Assembly (NCBI RefSeq): GCF_000765215.1
Contig: NZ_JPJE01000032.1
Coordinates: forward strand, 1 to 64,000
Reading direction: 5' to 3'
DNA from: Eubacterium sp. ER2
GTDB taxonomy: Bacteria > Bacillota > Clostridia > Lachnospirales > Lachnospiraceae
DNA length: 64,000 bases
The notes beneath the pieces are model-generated. The model worked only from the letters and a program-made list of their open reading frames with translations, was not told where the DNA came from and searched no databases. The stretch's first letter is position 1. Each line of letters opens with the position of its first letter. Of this stretch, positions 51,192 through 59,189 are shown one piece after another. The translations under genes and the position numbers were made by a program.

Positions 51192-51217
51192 AGCTGTTTC
51201 TCTCCTATATCTCTGTG

Positions 51218-52405
51218 TCATTTTTTCCGGCTCTCTTCCAGAAGCTCCTCCCCGTACCGGGTCATCCCCAGCAGGCCGTACACGTTGGAAAAGAGGATAG
51301 CCCCGGTCCGCATCCTAGGTCCCGCGCTGCTTCCGGCGCGGATCTTCAGATACGCATGGATCTTCTCCAGGAGACTGGCCGTCACCTTCCCTCTCTCCTC
51401 TGCCGAGAGGGACTGCAGGGCATCCTCCGTAGTGTTGCAGTCAAGCAGCGCCGCCGCTCTCTTCCCGGGAAGGCCGGCCCGCAGGGCTGCCGCCGCCAGA
51501 AGCTCCATCCGGCAGTCCCCCTGGCGGGAGTGGGTGTTCATGATGCCCCCGGCAATCTTCACCAGCTTGCCAATGTGTCCCACAAAGAGAAGGCCCTCAG
51601 CCCCCTGCTCTGCGGCCAGGTCAATGGTCTCGCCAATGTAGTTGCTGCACTTGACGGTGTCCCGGGGCAGAATTCCCCACTTTTCACGGAGGAAATCCAG
51701 GCCGTAATTGCCCGGCGCGGCAATGAGGCACCGTCTTCCCTCCGCCAGCTTTACTTTGATCTCCACCTCTATGGTATCGATGAGAGCCTTCTCGCTCATG
51801 GGCTCCACGATGCCGCTGGTTCCAAGAATGGAAAGTCCTCCCACAATACCGATTCTTGGGTTGAAGGTCCGCTTTGCCAGCTCCTCCCCGCCGGGGATTT
51901 CCACAAGAACCCGAAATCCTCCCTCCCAGCCTGCCGCCTCCTTCAGTCGAACCAGCTCTCTTCGGATCATCTCCCGGGGGACAGGGTTGATGGCCGCACT
52001 CCCCACAGGCTGGGCAAGCCCTGCCTTGGTCACTCTCCCAATACCAGCTCCCCCGTCGATCTCGATCCGGTCCTCTGGAAGGAGGGACACGGTGGCATAG
52101 ACTGTAACGCCGTCGGTCACGTCCGGATCGTCCCCGCTGTTCTTTTTCACAGCACAGGTCACAGAGGTGAGTCGGCCTTTGTCGTCCCTCTCCGCCTCCG
52201 TTCCGGACCACACCGGCAGAGCGAAGGGCTGTCCCTCCGGCAGGCGGACCGTGACGGTCCAGCTCTCCCGATCTCGTGGAAGGCCGCCCGCCAGGAGAGC
52301 CTCCGCGGCCGCTGCGGCTGCCGCCTGGGCGCAGGTGCCGGTGGTCCAGCCCCTGCGCAGGCCTTTTTTATTTTTCTCCATCCGGATTACTCTGTCCTTC
52401 TCCAT
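51218..52405 (-). CDS. cbiD: Cobalt-precorrin-5B C1-methyltransferase
   Basis: The 395-residue enzyme methylates C1 in the anaerobic pathway. The signature GLRRGWTTGTCAQAAAAAA (about 15-33) and GTSGIVEPMSEKA (about 195) are typical. Its presence, with cbiG and cbiK and no cobG/cobN, marks the cobalt-early route. AGAGGAGAG precedes the ATG at 52405. It overlaps the cobA-hemD fusion by 38 nt. Confidence 0.96.
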   Translation of the reverse strand: MEKDRVIRMEKNKKGLRRGWTTGTCAQAAAAAAAEALLAGGLPRDRESWTVTVRLPEGQPFALPVWSGTEAERDDKGRLTSVTCAVKKNSGDDPDVTDGVTVYATVSLLPEDRIEIDGGAGIGRVTKAGLAQPVGSAAINPVPREMIRRELVRLKEAAGWEGGFRVLVEIPGGEELAKRTFNPRIGIVGGLSILGTSGIVEPMSEKALIDTIEVEIKVKLAEGRRCLIAAPGNYGLDFLREKWGILPRDTVKCSNYIGETIDLAAEQGAEGLLFVGHIGKLVKIAGGIMNTHSRQGDCRMELLAAAALRAGLPGKRAAALLDCNTTEDALQSLSAEERGKVTASLLEKIHAYLKIRAGSSAGPRMRTGAILFSNVYGLLGMTRYGEELLEESRKK

Positions 52406-53939
52406 CTTCTCTCTCCTCTGCCGCCACCTGCAGGGCCAGATCCACCAGATCCCGGAGGGTGGCCCGGGCTGCTGTGAAGGTCCTCATGCCTGCACGCTTC
52501 GCCTCTCCTGCCGTCATCTCCCCGATGCACAGGGCAGTCACCTTTGACAGATCCAGCTCCTCCGCGGTCCTCACAAAGCCGCGGACAGTGGAGGCGCTTG
52601 TGAACATGGCCCAGCAGTTCCCCGTCTCAAACTCCCTCTCACAGTCCATCCAGGGGAAGGACTCGTACTCTGTGTCGTAGATGGGCAGATCCAGTACCCG
52701 GGCGCCTGCTTCCTTTAGTCTTCTCACCAGCTCCTGATTGCCTGCTCTGGCCCGGGGGATAAGCACCTGCTCTCCGGCCTGCACACTGGCCGCCAGCGCC
52801 TCTCCCAAATGGTCTCCGTCGTACTGTTCGGGTATCAGATCCGGGTAAAAACCCCATGCTTCCAGCTCCCCCGCTGTGCCCTCGCCGATGGCGGCGATCC
52901 TCAGGTGTGCCAGACTGCGGGCATCCTGTCTTCTCTTTTTTAACTCCTCCCGGAACACCCGGACGCCGGAGGGACTGGTGAAGACGATCCAGGAAAAGGT
53001 CTCCAGCCCGGCCAGCGCCCTGGACAGAGGTTCCCCCTCTGTCACAGGCTCAATGCGGATAGTGGGCAGCTCCAGCACCTCCGCCCCCTCCCCTCGGAGC
53101 ATAGCGGCCAGTCGGGAGCCGCGCTCTCTGGGCCTTGTGACAAGGATCTTACGCCCCGCCAGGGGACGGCTCTCATACCAGTCCATAGCCTGGAAGGCGG
53201 CCACATAGCCCACCAGAATGATGGCCGGGGACTGGACCTTCGCCCGGGCTGCCTTTCCGGCTATCGTTCCCACAGTGCCGACAATTTTTCTCTGGGCAGC
53301 AGTGGTTCCCCTCTCCAGCACGGCAGCCGGCATATCCGGAGACATACCCTCCCTCAAAAGTCCCTCCATGACGTTACCCAAGGTGCTCACTCCCATGAGA
53401 AACACAATTGTTCCTCCTCCCTCGGCCAGAGAGCGGTAGTGGATATCCGGCAGGCTTCCGTCCTTTTTGTGCGCTGTCACAATGTGGACAGAAGAAGCCA
53501 GATCCCGATGGGTCACAGGGATGCCCAGATAGGATGGCACGCCAATGGCGGAGGTGATGCCGGGCACGATCTCAAAGGGAATGCCGGCCTGCTCAAGGAC
53601 AGCTGCCTCCTCGCCGCCTCTGCCGAAGACGAGAGGGTCGCCCCCTTTCAGCCGCACCACCTTCTGCCCTTTGCGGGCCTCACGCACAAGGATCTGGTTG
53701 ATCTCATCCTGGGGGATCGGGTGATGGCCGGATCGCTTGCCCACATCAATATACCGGGCATTCCTGCCTCCCCACATGAGAATGCCGTTGCCCACCAGCC
53801 TGTCGTAGACGATCACATCCGCCTCCTCAAGGAGACGCTTTCCCTTCACAGTGATCAGCTCCACATCTGAGGGGCCTGCCCCCACAAGGTACACCTTTCC
53901 CACTCTACGATTTTCCTGCGTATCTGTCTCTAAGCTCAT
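52368..53939 (-). CDS. cobA-hemD: Fused uroporphyrinogen-III C-methyltransferase / uroporphyrinogen-III synthase
   Basis: The 523-residue protein has an N-terminal SUMT domain (about 15-250: VYLVGAGPSDVELITVKG, VRLKGGDPLVFGRGGEEA, GITSAIGVPSYLGIPVTHRD) and a C-terminal HemD domain (about 260-510: ILVTRPRERGSRLA; FTSASTVRGFV). It closes uroporphyrinogen III and then methylates C2 and C7 to precorrin-2. ATG 53939 follows GGGAAGGGAG. This fusion is common in Firmicutes. It overlaps hemC by 35 nt. Confidence 0.96.
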   Translation of the reverse strand: MSLETDTQENRRVGKVYLVGAGPSDVELITVKGKRLLEEADVIVYDRLVGNGILMWGGRNARYIDVGKRSGHHPIPQDEINQILVREARKGQKVVRLKGGDPLVFGRGGEEAAVLEQAGIPFEIVPGITSAIGVPSYLGIPVTHRDLASSVHIVTAHKKDGSLPDIHYRSLAEGGGTIVFLMGVSTLGNVMEGLLREGMSPDMPAAVLERGTTAAQRKIVGTVGTIAGKAARAKVQSPAIILVGYVAAFQAMDWYESRPLAGRKILVTRPRERGSRLAAMLRGEGAEVLELPTIRIEPVTEGEPLSRALAGLETFSWIVFTSPSGVRVFREELKKRRQDARSLAHLRIAAIGEGTAGELEAWGFYPDLIPEQYDGDHLGEALAASVQAGEQVLIPRARAGNQELVRRLKEAGARVLDLPIYDTEYESFPWMDCEREFETGNCWAMFTSASTVRGFVRTAEELDLSKVTALCIGEMTAGEAKRAGMRTFTAARATLRDLVDLALQVAAEEREDGEGQSNPDGEK

Positions 53940-54804
53940 GAGCAAGCTCCCTTCCCGTCCGCGCCGCCTGGGCCGGATCATTTTCTTCTATATTAAAAGT
54001 CCTCTCCCCGATGCTGTATCCGCCGGACTGCTCGTCGTAGTACAGCCCCCTTAAGCGGCAGGTATCTCCACAGACCCTGGCGTGGGCCGCCACCGGGGAG
54101 GAGCAGCCCCCTTCCAGCTCCCGGACAAAGGCACGCTCCGCCGCGGCCTCCAGGGCGGCCTCCCTGTCGTTTGTACAGGCAGCCATCTCCCGCAGCGCCG
54201 GCCGTCCCTGGACAGCCATGATGCCCTGCCCCGCCGAGGGGAGTATTTCCTCCGCGCTGAAGAAACGGCTGATGCGCTCCTCAAGGCCAAGGCGGATGAG
54301 GCCGGCGGCCGCCAGCACCAGGGCGTCGTACTCCCCCGCGTCCAGCTTCTCCAGCCGGGTCAGCACATTGCCCCGGATATTTTTTATCTGCGCCTCCGGG
54401 TACAGAGCTCCAAGCTGCAGCTTCCTCCGCAGGCTGGAGCAGCCGATGACGCTGCCCTCTTTCAGATTTTCCAGTCCCCTGCGCAGCACAAGCACATCCC
54501 GGGGATCCTCCCTCCTGGTGCAGGCCAGGACCGGGAAATACGCCGGGGTCTCCATGGGCATGTCCTTCAGGCTGTGGACAGCCAGGTCGATCCGTCCCTC
54601 CTGGAGAGCCAGGTCCAGCTCCTTGATGAAGAGCCCCTTGCCCCCAATCTGGTCCAGCGTCCTGTTCAGGATCCGGTCCCCGGTGGTCTTCATGGTGACC
54701 AGGCTGATCTCCGCCTCCGGGTGATGTCTCTTCAGTTCTTCCATGACGATCTGCGCCTGCCGCACGGCCAGACGGCTCTGTCTGCTTCCCACTGTGATCC
54801 TCAT
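53905..54804 (-). CDS. hemC: Porphobilinogen deaminase (hydroxymethylbilane synthase)
   Basis: The 299-residue enzyme polymerises four porphobilinogens. MRITVGSRQSRLAVRQAQIV opens the protein; the dipyrromethane-cofactor Cys lies in ELEGGCSSPVAAHA (about 237-250). It overlaps sirC by 4 nt (ATGA). With hemD it supplies uroporphyrinogen III for both corrin and siroheme; hemA, hemL and hemB are not in the window. Confidence 0.96.
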   Translation of the reverse strand: MRITVGSRQSRLAVRQAQIVMEELKRHHPEAEISLVTMKTTGDRILNRTLDQIGGKGLFIKELDLALQEGRIDLAVHSLKDMPMETPAYFPVLACTRREDPRDVLVLRRGLENLKEGSVIGCSSLRRKLQLGALYPEAQIKNIRGNVLTRLEKLDAGEYDALVLAAAGLIRLGLEERISRFFSAEEILPSAGQGIMAVQGRPALREMAACTNDREAALEAAAERAFVRELEGGCSSPVAAHARVCGDTCRLRGLYYDEQSGGYSIGERTFNIEENDPAQAARTGRELAHELRDRYAGKS

Positions 54805-55304
54805 GTCCTGTCTCCTTTGTCCTTTTTTGTCTCTTCCTCCCCCGCAAGGCAGCTGCGGATCAGGGCCGCCGCCCTGGCCGTCCTGCCGTGATCCTCCCCA
54901 TCCCCGGCAATCCCCACCGCCAGGTTCTCCCCGGTCACAACAGCCGGGAAATAGAAATCGCTTAGTCTCCTGTCAGAGGCGATATTTACCGGGATGCCCA
55001 GCTCCTGACACCTCTCCTTCGCGATGCGGTCCGCCTCCGGGTCGCCGGCAGCGCAGATGACAAGGAGATACTCCGGCGTGATATCCGCCTTCTCAAGGCA
55101 CTTCCGGATCAGGCGGACCTTTCCCGTCTCCAGGAATTCCTCCAGCTCCTGTCTTTGCCCTTCAGGCACCTCCCGGGCTATCACCGCGATGTCCGCCCCG
55201 AAGAGGAGGAGGGTGCGGATCCGGCGGACCGCCACCTGCCCGGCTCCCACCAGCAGTATTTTTTTGTCCTCAATATCAAGAAATACCGGAAAGCGAAGTC
55301 CCAT
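54801..55304 (-). CDS. sirC: Precorrin-2 dehydrogenase (SirC/Met8-like)
   Basis: The 167-residue protein has an NAD-binding fold opening FPVFLDIEDKKILLVGAGQV (about 5-24) and the family segments VICAAGDPEADR and VNIASDRRLSDFYFPA (about 108-123). It oxidises precorrin-2 to sirohydrochlorin, the substrate of CbiK and of siroheme ferrochelatase. It lacks the C-terminal methyltransferase domain of CysG. ATG 55304 follows GGAGAGGAAA. It is the first gene of the riboswitch-controlled corrin operon. Confidence 0.93.
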   Translation of the reverse strand: MGLRFPVFLDIEDKKILLVGAGQVAVRRIRTLLLFGADIAVIAREVPEGQRQELEEFLETGKVRLIRKCLEKADITPEYLLVICAAGDPEADRIAKERCQELGIPVNIASDRRLSDFYFPAVVTGENLAVGIAGDGEDHGRTARAAALIRSCLAGEEETKKDKGDRT

Positions 55305-55346
55305 TTTCCTCTCCCCCTCTATCCAGAGCAAAAATTTCCCCAATTA

Positions 55347-55379
55347 AAACAAATGAGACTGCGCACGAGCGCAATCTCA
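55347..55379 (-). terminator. Riboswitch-linked terminator before the corrin operon
   Basis: On the minus strand TGAGATTGCGC pairs with GCGCAGTCTCA around a TCGT loop (55354-55379), followed by TTTGTTTT. It lies between the cobalamin aptamer and sirC, so it is the likely OFF-state structure. Confidence 0.8.
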
Positions 55380-55424
55380 CACAGTGTAATCTTAAATCCT
55401 CACCGAAAGATCACGTTTGCTGTA

Positions 55425-55600
55425 TTACAACAGGTATCCTGGCTCGGAACTAAAGCCTACTCCCCTGCCTTCCCACCCGACAGCCGGCGGAGGGCTTCCG
55501 CCGGACCGGGCAGTGGCATACGCCGGGTTTCGTCATTCCTCACAGTAGAGTGAGCTGCTGTGGATTTTCACCACATTCCCTGTTCTCTCTTCAAAATAAC
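55425..55600 (-). promoter_or_regulatory. Cobalamin riboswitch of the corrin biosynthesis operon
   Basis: On the minus strand the aptamer core appears in order: AACAGGGAATGTGGTGAAAA (from about 55590), CCACAGC, ACTGTGA, TGCCACTG (about 55509-55516), GGGAAGGCAGGGGAGTAGGC (about 55449-55478 region) and AGCCAGGATACCTG (about 55430-55443). This is a B12 riboswitch with a terminator downstream at 55347-55379. It should repress all 18 kb of genes to cbiC when cobalamin is abundant. Confidence 0.93.
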
Positions 55601-55607
55601 ATGTTCT

Positions 55608-55636
55608 ATTCTATACTGTTTGGGGCTGTCCGTCAA
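55608..55636 (-). promoter_or_regulatory. Promoter of the corrin operon
   Basis: On the minus strand TTGACG (55631-55636) and TAGAAT (55608-55613) have a 17-nt spacer. Transcription would start at about 55601, just ahead of the cobalamin aptamer. Confidence 0.75.
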
Positions 55637-55678
55637 CTGCCTTTCCCACAGTCCCCCTCCCCGGGCCTTTCTCCCAGG

Positions 55679-56212
55679 TTACAGCACAAGGGAGAGAAAG
55701 GTTCCCAGAACCGCAAATCCCAGTCCGACCCAGATAAAGAGCCATCCCACAAGGGAGCCCTTGACCGGGATCCTCTCCACATAGGCTCTCTGGGGCTTCT
55801 CCGGGTCGTACCACACCGGAATAGAGGAGCCCATGGGGTACAGGCTCTCGGCCATGGCCCCCAGGTTCAGCACAGCGCCGCCCCGGATGTGGAGCACATC
55901 GTTCTCACTAACGTAGCAGCTCTGATTTTCCCCTGTCCAGTCCTTTGGGGAGAGACTCCTGCGCACCTCCACCACGCCCCGGAACCTGCGCTTTTTCTCG
56001 TAGGAGACGCCGCCAACCCTGTAGGCCGCCACAGGGCTCGGCGTTCCATTTACATAGCTGTACCGGACTACTGTCCCCATTGTCATGGCCGTGCAGCGGC
56101 CCTTTCTCCTCTTTTCCATCACAAGGACCAGTATCCCCGCCAGTATAAAGAGCAGCCCCGGAACTGCCAGCGTAAGGAACATCAGCAACCCCACATTCAC
56201 TCCCTCATTCAT
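55679..56212 (-). CDS. DUF3592-like membrane protein
   Basis: The 177-residue protein has an N-terminal membrane helix (about 8-32), an external or cytosolic beta-rich domain with VVRYSYVNG and PVWYDPEKPQRAYVE, and a C-terminal helix (about 155-176). This layout matches DUF3592 proteins, whose role is unknown. ATG 56212 has GGAGG 6 nt upstream; one at 56218 abuts that site. It follows the sulfite reductase gene by 23 nt. No link to sulfur metabolism is clear. Confidence 0.75.
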   Translation of the reverse strand: MNEGVNVGLLMFLTLAVPGLLFILAGILVLVMEKRRKGRCTAMTMGTVVRYSYVNGTPSPVAAYRVGGVSYEKKRRFRGVVEVRRSLSPKDWTGENQSCYVSENDVLHIRGGAVLNLGAMAESLYPMGSSIPVWYDPEKPQRAYVERIPVKGSLVGWLFIWVGLGFAVLGTFLSLVL

Positions 56213-56235
56213 AGACATCCTCCTTTGTCGTCCGT

Positions 56236-57777
56236 CTACGCCGTATATTTGCCGGCGATCTCAAGCAGTCTGTCTCTGTTGGCCCTCTCCCAGTCAGCGT
56301 AGGAAAGTCCGGAGGCCGCCGCCTCTTTTCCCACCTCCACCAGGAAGGCGGGAATGTCCTCCTGCAGCATGGTCCCTGCCGCCTCGCCAAGCCTCTCTTC
56401 GCCCTGCCTGTCACAGCCGAAGAAGAACACCTCAAAGGCCGGATGGGGTGTCTTGTCTATCATCTTCACGCCGCCCCGGAAGCCGATCTGCCCGATCTGG
56501 TGAGTGCCGCAGGACGAAGGACAGCCGGAAATGTGGACTCTGGGAAGGGCAGAGGCTGGAAGATCAGCCTTCCGGACCGCCTCTACCGCCTCCTCAAGGA
56601 GACTCTGGGAGTCCCTCACACCCGCCTGGCAGATAGAGGCCCCGATGCAGGCCACAGAGGACTCAAAGGGCGTCCGGGCGCTGTCCTGGGTTACGTCCAG
56701 CACCTGCTCCGCCTCGGCCCCTGTCAGATTGACAATGTAGAGCGTCTCATCCGGCGCGATGCGCAGCTCCACCTCTTCCATGTCTTTGATCGCATTGTAG
56801 AGTCTGCCGTAGATAGCCGGATCCGGGCATCCTCCAAGAGGATGGTAGAGGACAGAGTAGAGTCCGTCCTGCTTCTGCTCCAGGATGCGGCTGCCGGACA
56901 CTCTCGTCCCATCCGGCTTCTTGGCTATCTCCTCCGGCTCCACCTGGATGGTCAGATCCTCCCCGGCCTCCGCCTGGGCCAGTTTTTCCAGGTACGCCTG
57001 CCTGTAGCCCTCATCGCCCAGCTTGTCTCTCATATATCGGGTGCGGGCCTTTCCCCTCTGCTCGTAGTTACCGTGCTCCAGGAACACCTCCCGCATAGCC
57101 AGGATATAGTAGAGGATCCGGGACGGATCCACCGCCTCCGCCATTAAAAGACCAAGCTTCGGCTGATTTCCCAGACCGCCCGCACTGTACACATCAAATT
57201 TTCCGTCCGGCCTGGCCACAAATCCCAGATCCCGGAAGGTGGCGTGAGTCACATTGGCCGGGCTGCTGGAGAAGCAGACCTTCAGCTTTCTTGGCATCTT
57301 CTTTGCATCCAGGAAGGACAGCAAAAACTCCTCCGCCTTTGCGGCGTAGGGAAGCACGTCAAAATATTCTCCCTTCTCGGTTCCGGACAGAGGCGGAGCC
57401 ATGACGTTTCTCGGAAAATCACCGCCCCCTCCCAGGGTGATAATCCCATGCTCTATGGCACCTTCCATGATGCCGCAGACCGCGTCCGCATCCAGATCAT
57501 GGAGCTGGATGGTCTGACAGGTAGTCAGATGCGCCTTCTTCACCTGATATTTCTCTATACTCTGCGCAATGTACAGCAGCTTGTCCTTTGTGAGCCTGCC
57601 GCCCGCCATGCGCAGACGGATCATGCTGCATTTGCCGCCCCTCTGGGCATAGCTTCCATATCTTCCGGAATATCCCTTGTAATCATTTTTTGTGATCTTT
57701 CCCTCATAGAAATCCTTTGTCCTCTGTCTGAACTCCTCCAGCTCCTCTTTTCCCAATACAGGTGCTTTTCTTTCCAT
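56236..57777 (-). CDS. Siroheme-dependent sulfite/nitrite reductase
   Basis: The 513-residue protein has the two ferredoxin-like half repeats and two siroheme/4Fe-4S domains of the sulfite/nitrite reductase family. Siroheme-binding residues lie in GRYGSYAQRGGKCSMIRLRM (about 38-57), and the cluster cysteines in ACIGASICQAG (about 378-388) and ISGCPSSCGTHQIGQIG (about 416-432). It carries out six-electron reduction of sulfite or nitrite, with ferredoxin as the likely donor. Substrate choice cannot be decided from sequence. CAGGAGG precedes the ATG. It lies next to the operon that makes its cofactor precursor. Confidence 0.9.
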   Translation of the reverse strand: MERKAPVLGKEELEEFRQRTKDFYEGKITKNDYKGYSGRYGSYAQRGGKCSMIRLRMAGGRLTKDKLLYIAQSIEKYQVKKAHLTTCQTIQLHDLDADAVCGIMEGAIEHGIITLGGGGDFPRNVMAPPLSGTEKGEYFDVLPYAAKAEEFLLSFLDAKKMPRKLKVCFSSSPANVTHATFRDLGFVARPDGKFDVYSAGGLGNQPKLGLLMAEAVDPSRILYYILAMREVFLEHGNYEQRGKARTRYMRDKLGDEGYRQAYLEKLAQAEAGEDLTIQVEPEEIAKKPDGTRVSGSRILEQKQDGLYSVLYHPLGGCPDPAIYGRLYNAIKDMEEVELRIAPDETLYIVNLTGAEAEQVLDVTQDSARTPFESSVACIGASICQAGVRDSQSLLEEAVEAVRKADLPASALPRVHISGCPSSCGTHQIGQIGFRGGVKMIDKTPHPAFEVFFFGCDRQGEERLGEAAGTMLQEDIPAFLVEVGKEAAASGLSYADWERANRDRLLEIAGKYTA

Positions 57778-57799
57778 CCTATAAATCCTCCTGTTGTTT

Positions 57800-58033
57800 T
57801 TATTCTTCTACTTCCACAACCAGATAAAAACCCTTCTGGGTGTGCTCGATCCTGGCGATCCTGCCCTTTCTCGCCTTGATCCTGTCGTTGGTCCGGTAGA
57901 TGCCGGACATAGCCACCGATGGCTCCACGAGATAGGTATACCGCCCCGTGCTTGGACTCCTCTCGCTGATCTCCACCTCCTGGCCCTCCTCCACAAGCCC
58001 CTCTCTCTCCATCTTAAACCGTTCCTGCCTCAT
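57800..58033 (-). CDS. Small protein of unknown function upstream of the siroheme reductase
   Basis: The 77-residue soluble protein is rich in Glu, Arg and Lys, with alternating beta-like segments (GRYTYLVEPS; IYRTNDRIKARKGRIARIEH). AGAGGAAG precedes the ATG. It lies 22 nt upstream of the reductase start, so the two are co-transcribed. It could be a small accessory or regulatory protein. I do not recognise the family. Confidence 0.65.
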   Translation of the reverse strand: MRQERFKMEREGLVEEGQEVEISERSPSTGRYTYLVEPSVAMSGIYRTNDRIKARKGRIARIEHTQKGFYLVVEVEE

Positions 58034-58126
58034 GGCTGTCTTCCTCTCGCTTTCATTTTCGATCCCCGGCTGCCGCCAGATGCTGCTTTCCAGTATAGCA
58101 CATTTCTTTGCACAGAGTTGTGAAAT

Positions 58127-58535
58127 CTAACAATTTCCTGTGTATACATGCCGAAGATACGCTGCTGCCCGCTCCCGGAGGACATAGATCCGCTCCACGT
58201 CTGTGGCATCCCGGTCCCTCATACGGTATCCTGGCCCCTCCGCCTTCAGTTTGTGGGAGAGGTCGCCGCTGCCCACAACCGCGATCCGGCGGTTCAGCCT
58301 CCCGGCTGTTCTCTGGATACATTGCCCCGTCTCCCGGGGAGATGTGAAAATAGTCCGCGTACATCACCGTGTGGGGCGACAGAATGACCACTGTGTCCGG
58401 CCGCCAGGCAGCCAGAGTCCTCGCAGCCTCGCGATAGGCGTCAGTAGTTTCCTGCACCCTCCTCTCCTCCCCCTGCCCGATCTCCGGGACGATGAGGGGC
58501 GGATGGGGAACCATGATCCCGCCTGCCACTGCCAT
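58127..58535 (-). pseudogene. Remnant of a MEMO/class III dioxygenase-like (AmmeMemoRadiSam) gene
   Basis: The frame begins like an intact gene: GGGAGG before ATG 58535, then GGIMVPHPPLIVPEIGQGEE and VVILSPHTVMYADYFHISPG, which match the dioxygenase-like domain of AmmeMemoRadiSam proteins. After about residue 72 the match stops. It resumes in another frame as CIQRTAGRLNRRIAVVGSG and DLSHKLKAEGP, a segment that normally lies about 90 residues later, then ends at a TAG (58127-58129). The simplest reading is an internal deletion that also shifted the frame, with loss of the AMMECR1 domain. The partner radical-SAM gene is absent. Confidence 0.75.
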
Positions 58536-58588
58536 ACAAATTCCTCCCTTCTCCTTCTGAATGGGTATTCCGTCCTGTTCACAGCTCT

Positions 58589-58617
58589 ATTATACCCCCA
58601 TGAGGCGGGAATGTCAT
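58589..58617 (-). promoter_or_regulatory. Promoter of the siroheme reductase unit
   Basis: On the minus strand ATGACA (58612-58617) and TATAAT (58589-58594) are spaced by 17 nt. It precedes the decayed MEMO-type gene and then the small protein and reductase genes, so the remnant may persist because it carries their leader. Confidence 0.7.
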
Positions 58618-58715
58618 TGTGGGCTGTATTTTTTGAGGACTGTATTTGGAGCGTGCCGCACAGGCCGCATTATCGAGGAATGCATTTTAACAAAAAAGCT
58701 TTCGCAGGAAACAAA

Positions 58716-58775
58716 AAAAGCGCCGTTACAGGTCATGCCGCCTCTTAGGCGGGGCCTGCGCAGACGCTTTGTGTT
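58716..58775 (-). terminator. Terminator of the HPr-like gene
   Basis: On the minus strand AAAGCG and CGCTTT arms enclose a CAGG/CCTG stem and a GCCGCC/GGCGG inner hairpin, followed by a seven-T run. It lies 20-80 nt after the HPr-like stop codon. Confidence 0.8.
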
Positions 58776-58794
58776 CGGAATTCTTAAAACCAGC

Positions 58795-59043
58795 CTACTT
58801 TGCGCTATCCAGCGCGAACTCTGAGAACTTTTCTCCCGCGTACGTCTCATCTTCACCGTGAATCTGCACGAGCAGCGGCACATTGAGCTCAAGAGTCATA
58901 AGACCGATAATGGATTTTCCGTCAATCCTGTCGTAGGGATTAGCCACATTCACCACATCAATATCTGATGTCATCTTCTGGCATACAGAGCAGAAGCTCT
59001 TGATCTGCTCCGGCGTAGCAAATCTTACTTTCATTTCAAACAT
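58795..59043 (-). CDS. HPr-like protein lacking the catalytic histidine
   Basis: The 82-residue protein has the HPr fold pattern, ending in LLVQIHGEDETYAGEKFSEF. The regulatory-serine region is kept as DGKSIIGLMTLE (Ser 44). The GLHARP segment with His15 is missing; residues 10-16 read TPEQIKS. It cannot be phosphorylated by enzyme I in the usual way, so it is not a PTS phosphocarrier. This recalls Crh of Bacillus, which also lacks the His and acts in catabolite control through the Ser. GGAGGT lies 8 nt before ATG 59043. HPr kinase is not in the window. Confidence 0.8.
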   Translation of the reverse strand: MFEMKVRFATPEQIKSFCSVCQKMTSDIDVVNVANPYDRIDGKSIIGLMTLELNVPLLVQIHGEDETYAGEKFSEFALDSAK

Positions 59044-59154
59044 ACTTTTGTACCTCCGACATTCAAAAATGCTACTTTCGTAATATACACTATTTCGAAT
59101 GATTTTGGTATATTTTTTCAAAAAAATCGTGTAAATTTTCCTCAGGGAGACATA

Positions 59155-59183
59155 TTGCGTTCCAAAGAGACATATGCTATAAT
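59155..59183 (+). promoter_or_regulatory. Promoter of the antisense antitoxin RNA
   Basis: TTGCGT (59155-59160) and TATAAT (59178-59183) are spaced by exactly 17 nt. The transcript would start at about 59190 and run only to the terminator at 59230-59275. No protein frame follows. Confidence 0.75.
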
Positions 59184-59189
59184 GCCAGT

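Noticed and set aside
49989-52547. Long plus-strand frames opposite cbiF, cbiL and cbiD
   Set aside because: They are out-of-strand shadows in GC-rich DNA, without ribosome sites, opposite well-recognised corrin genes.
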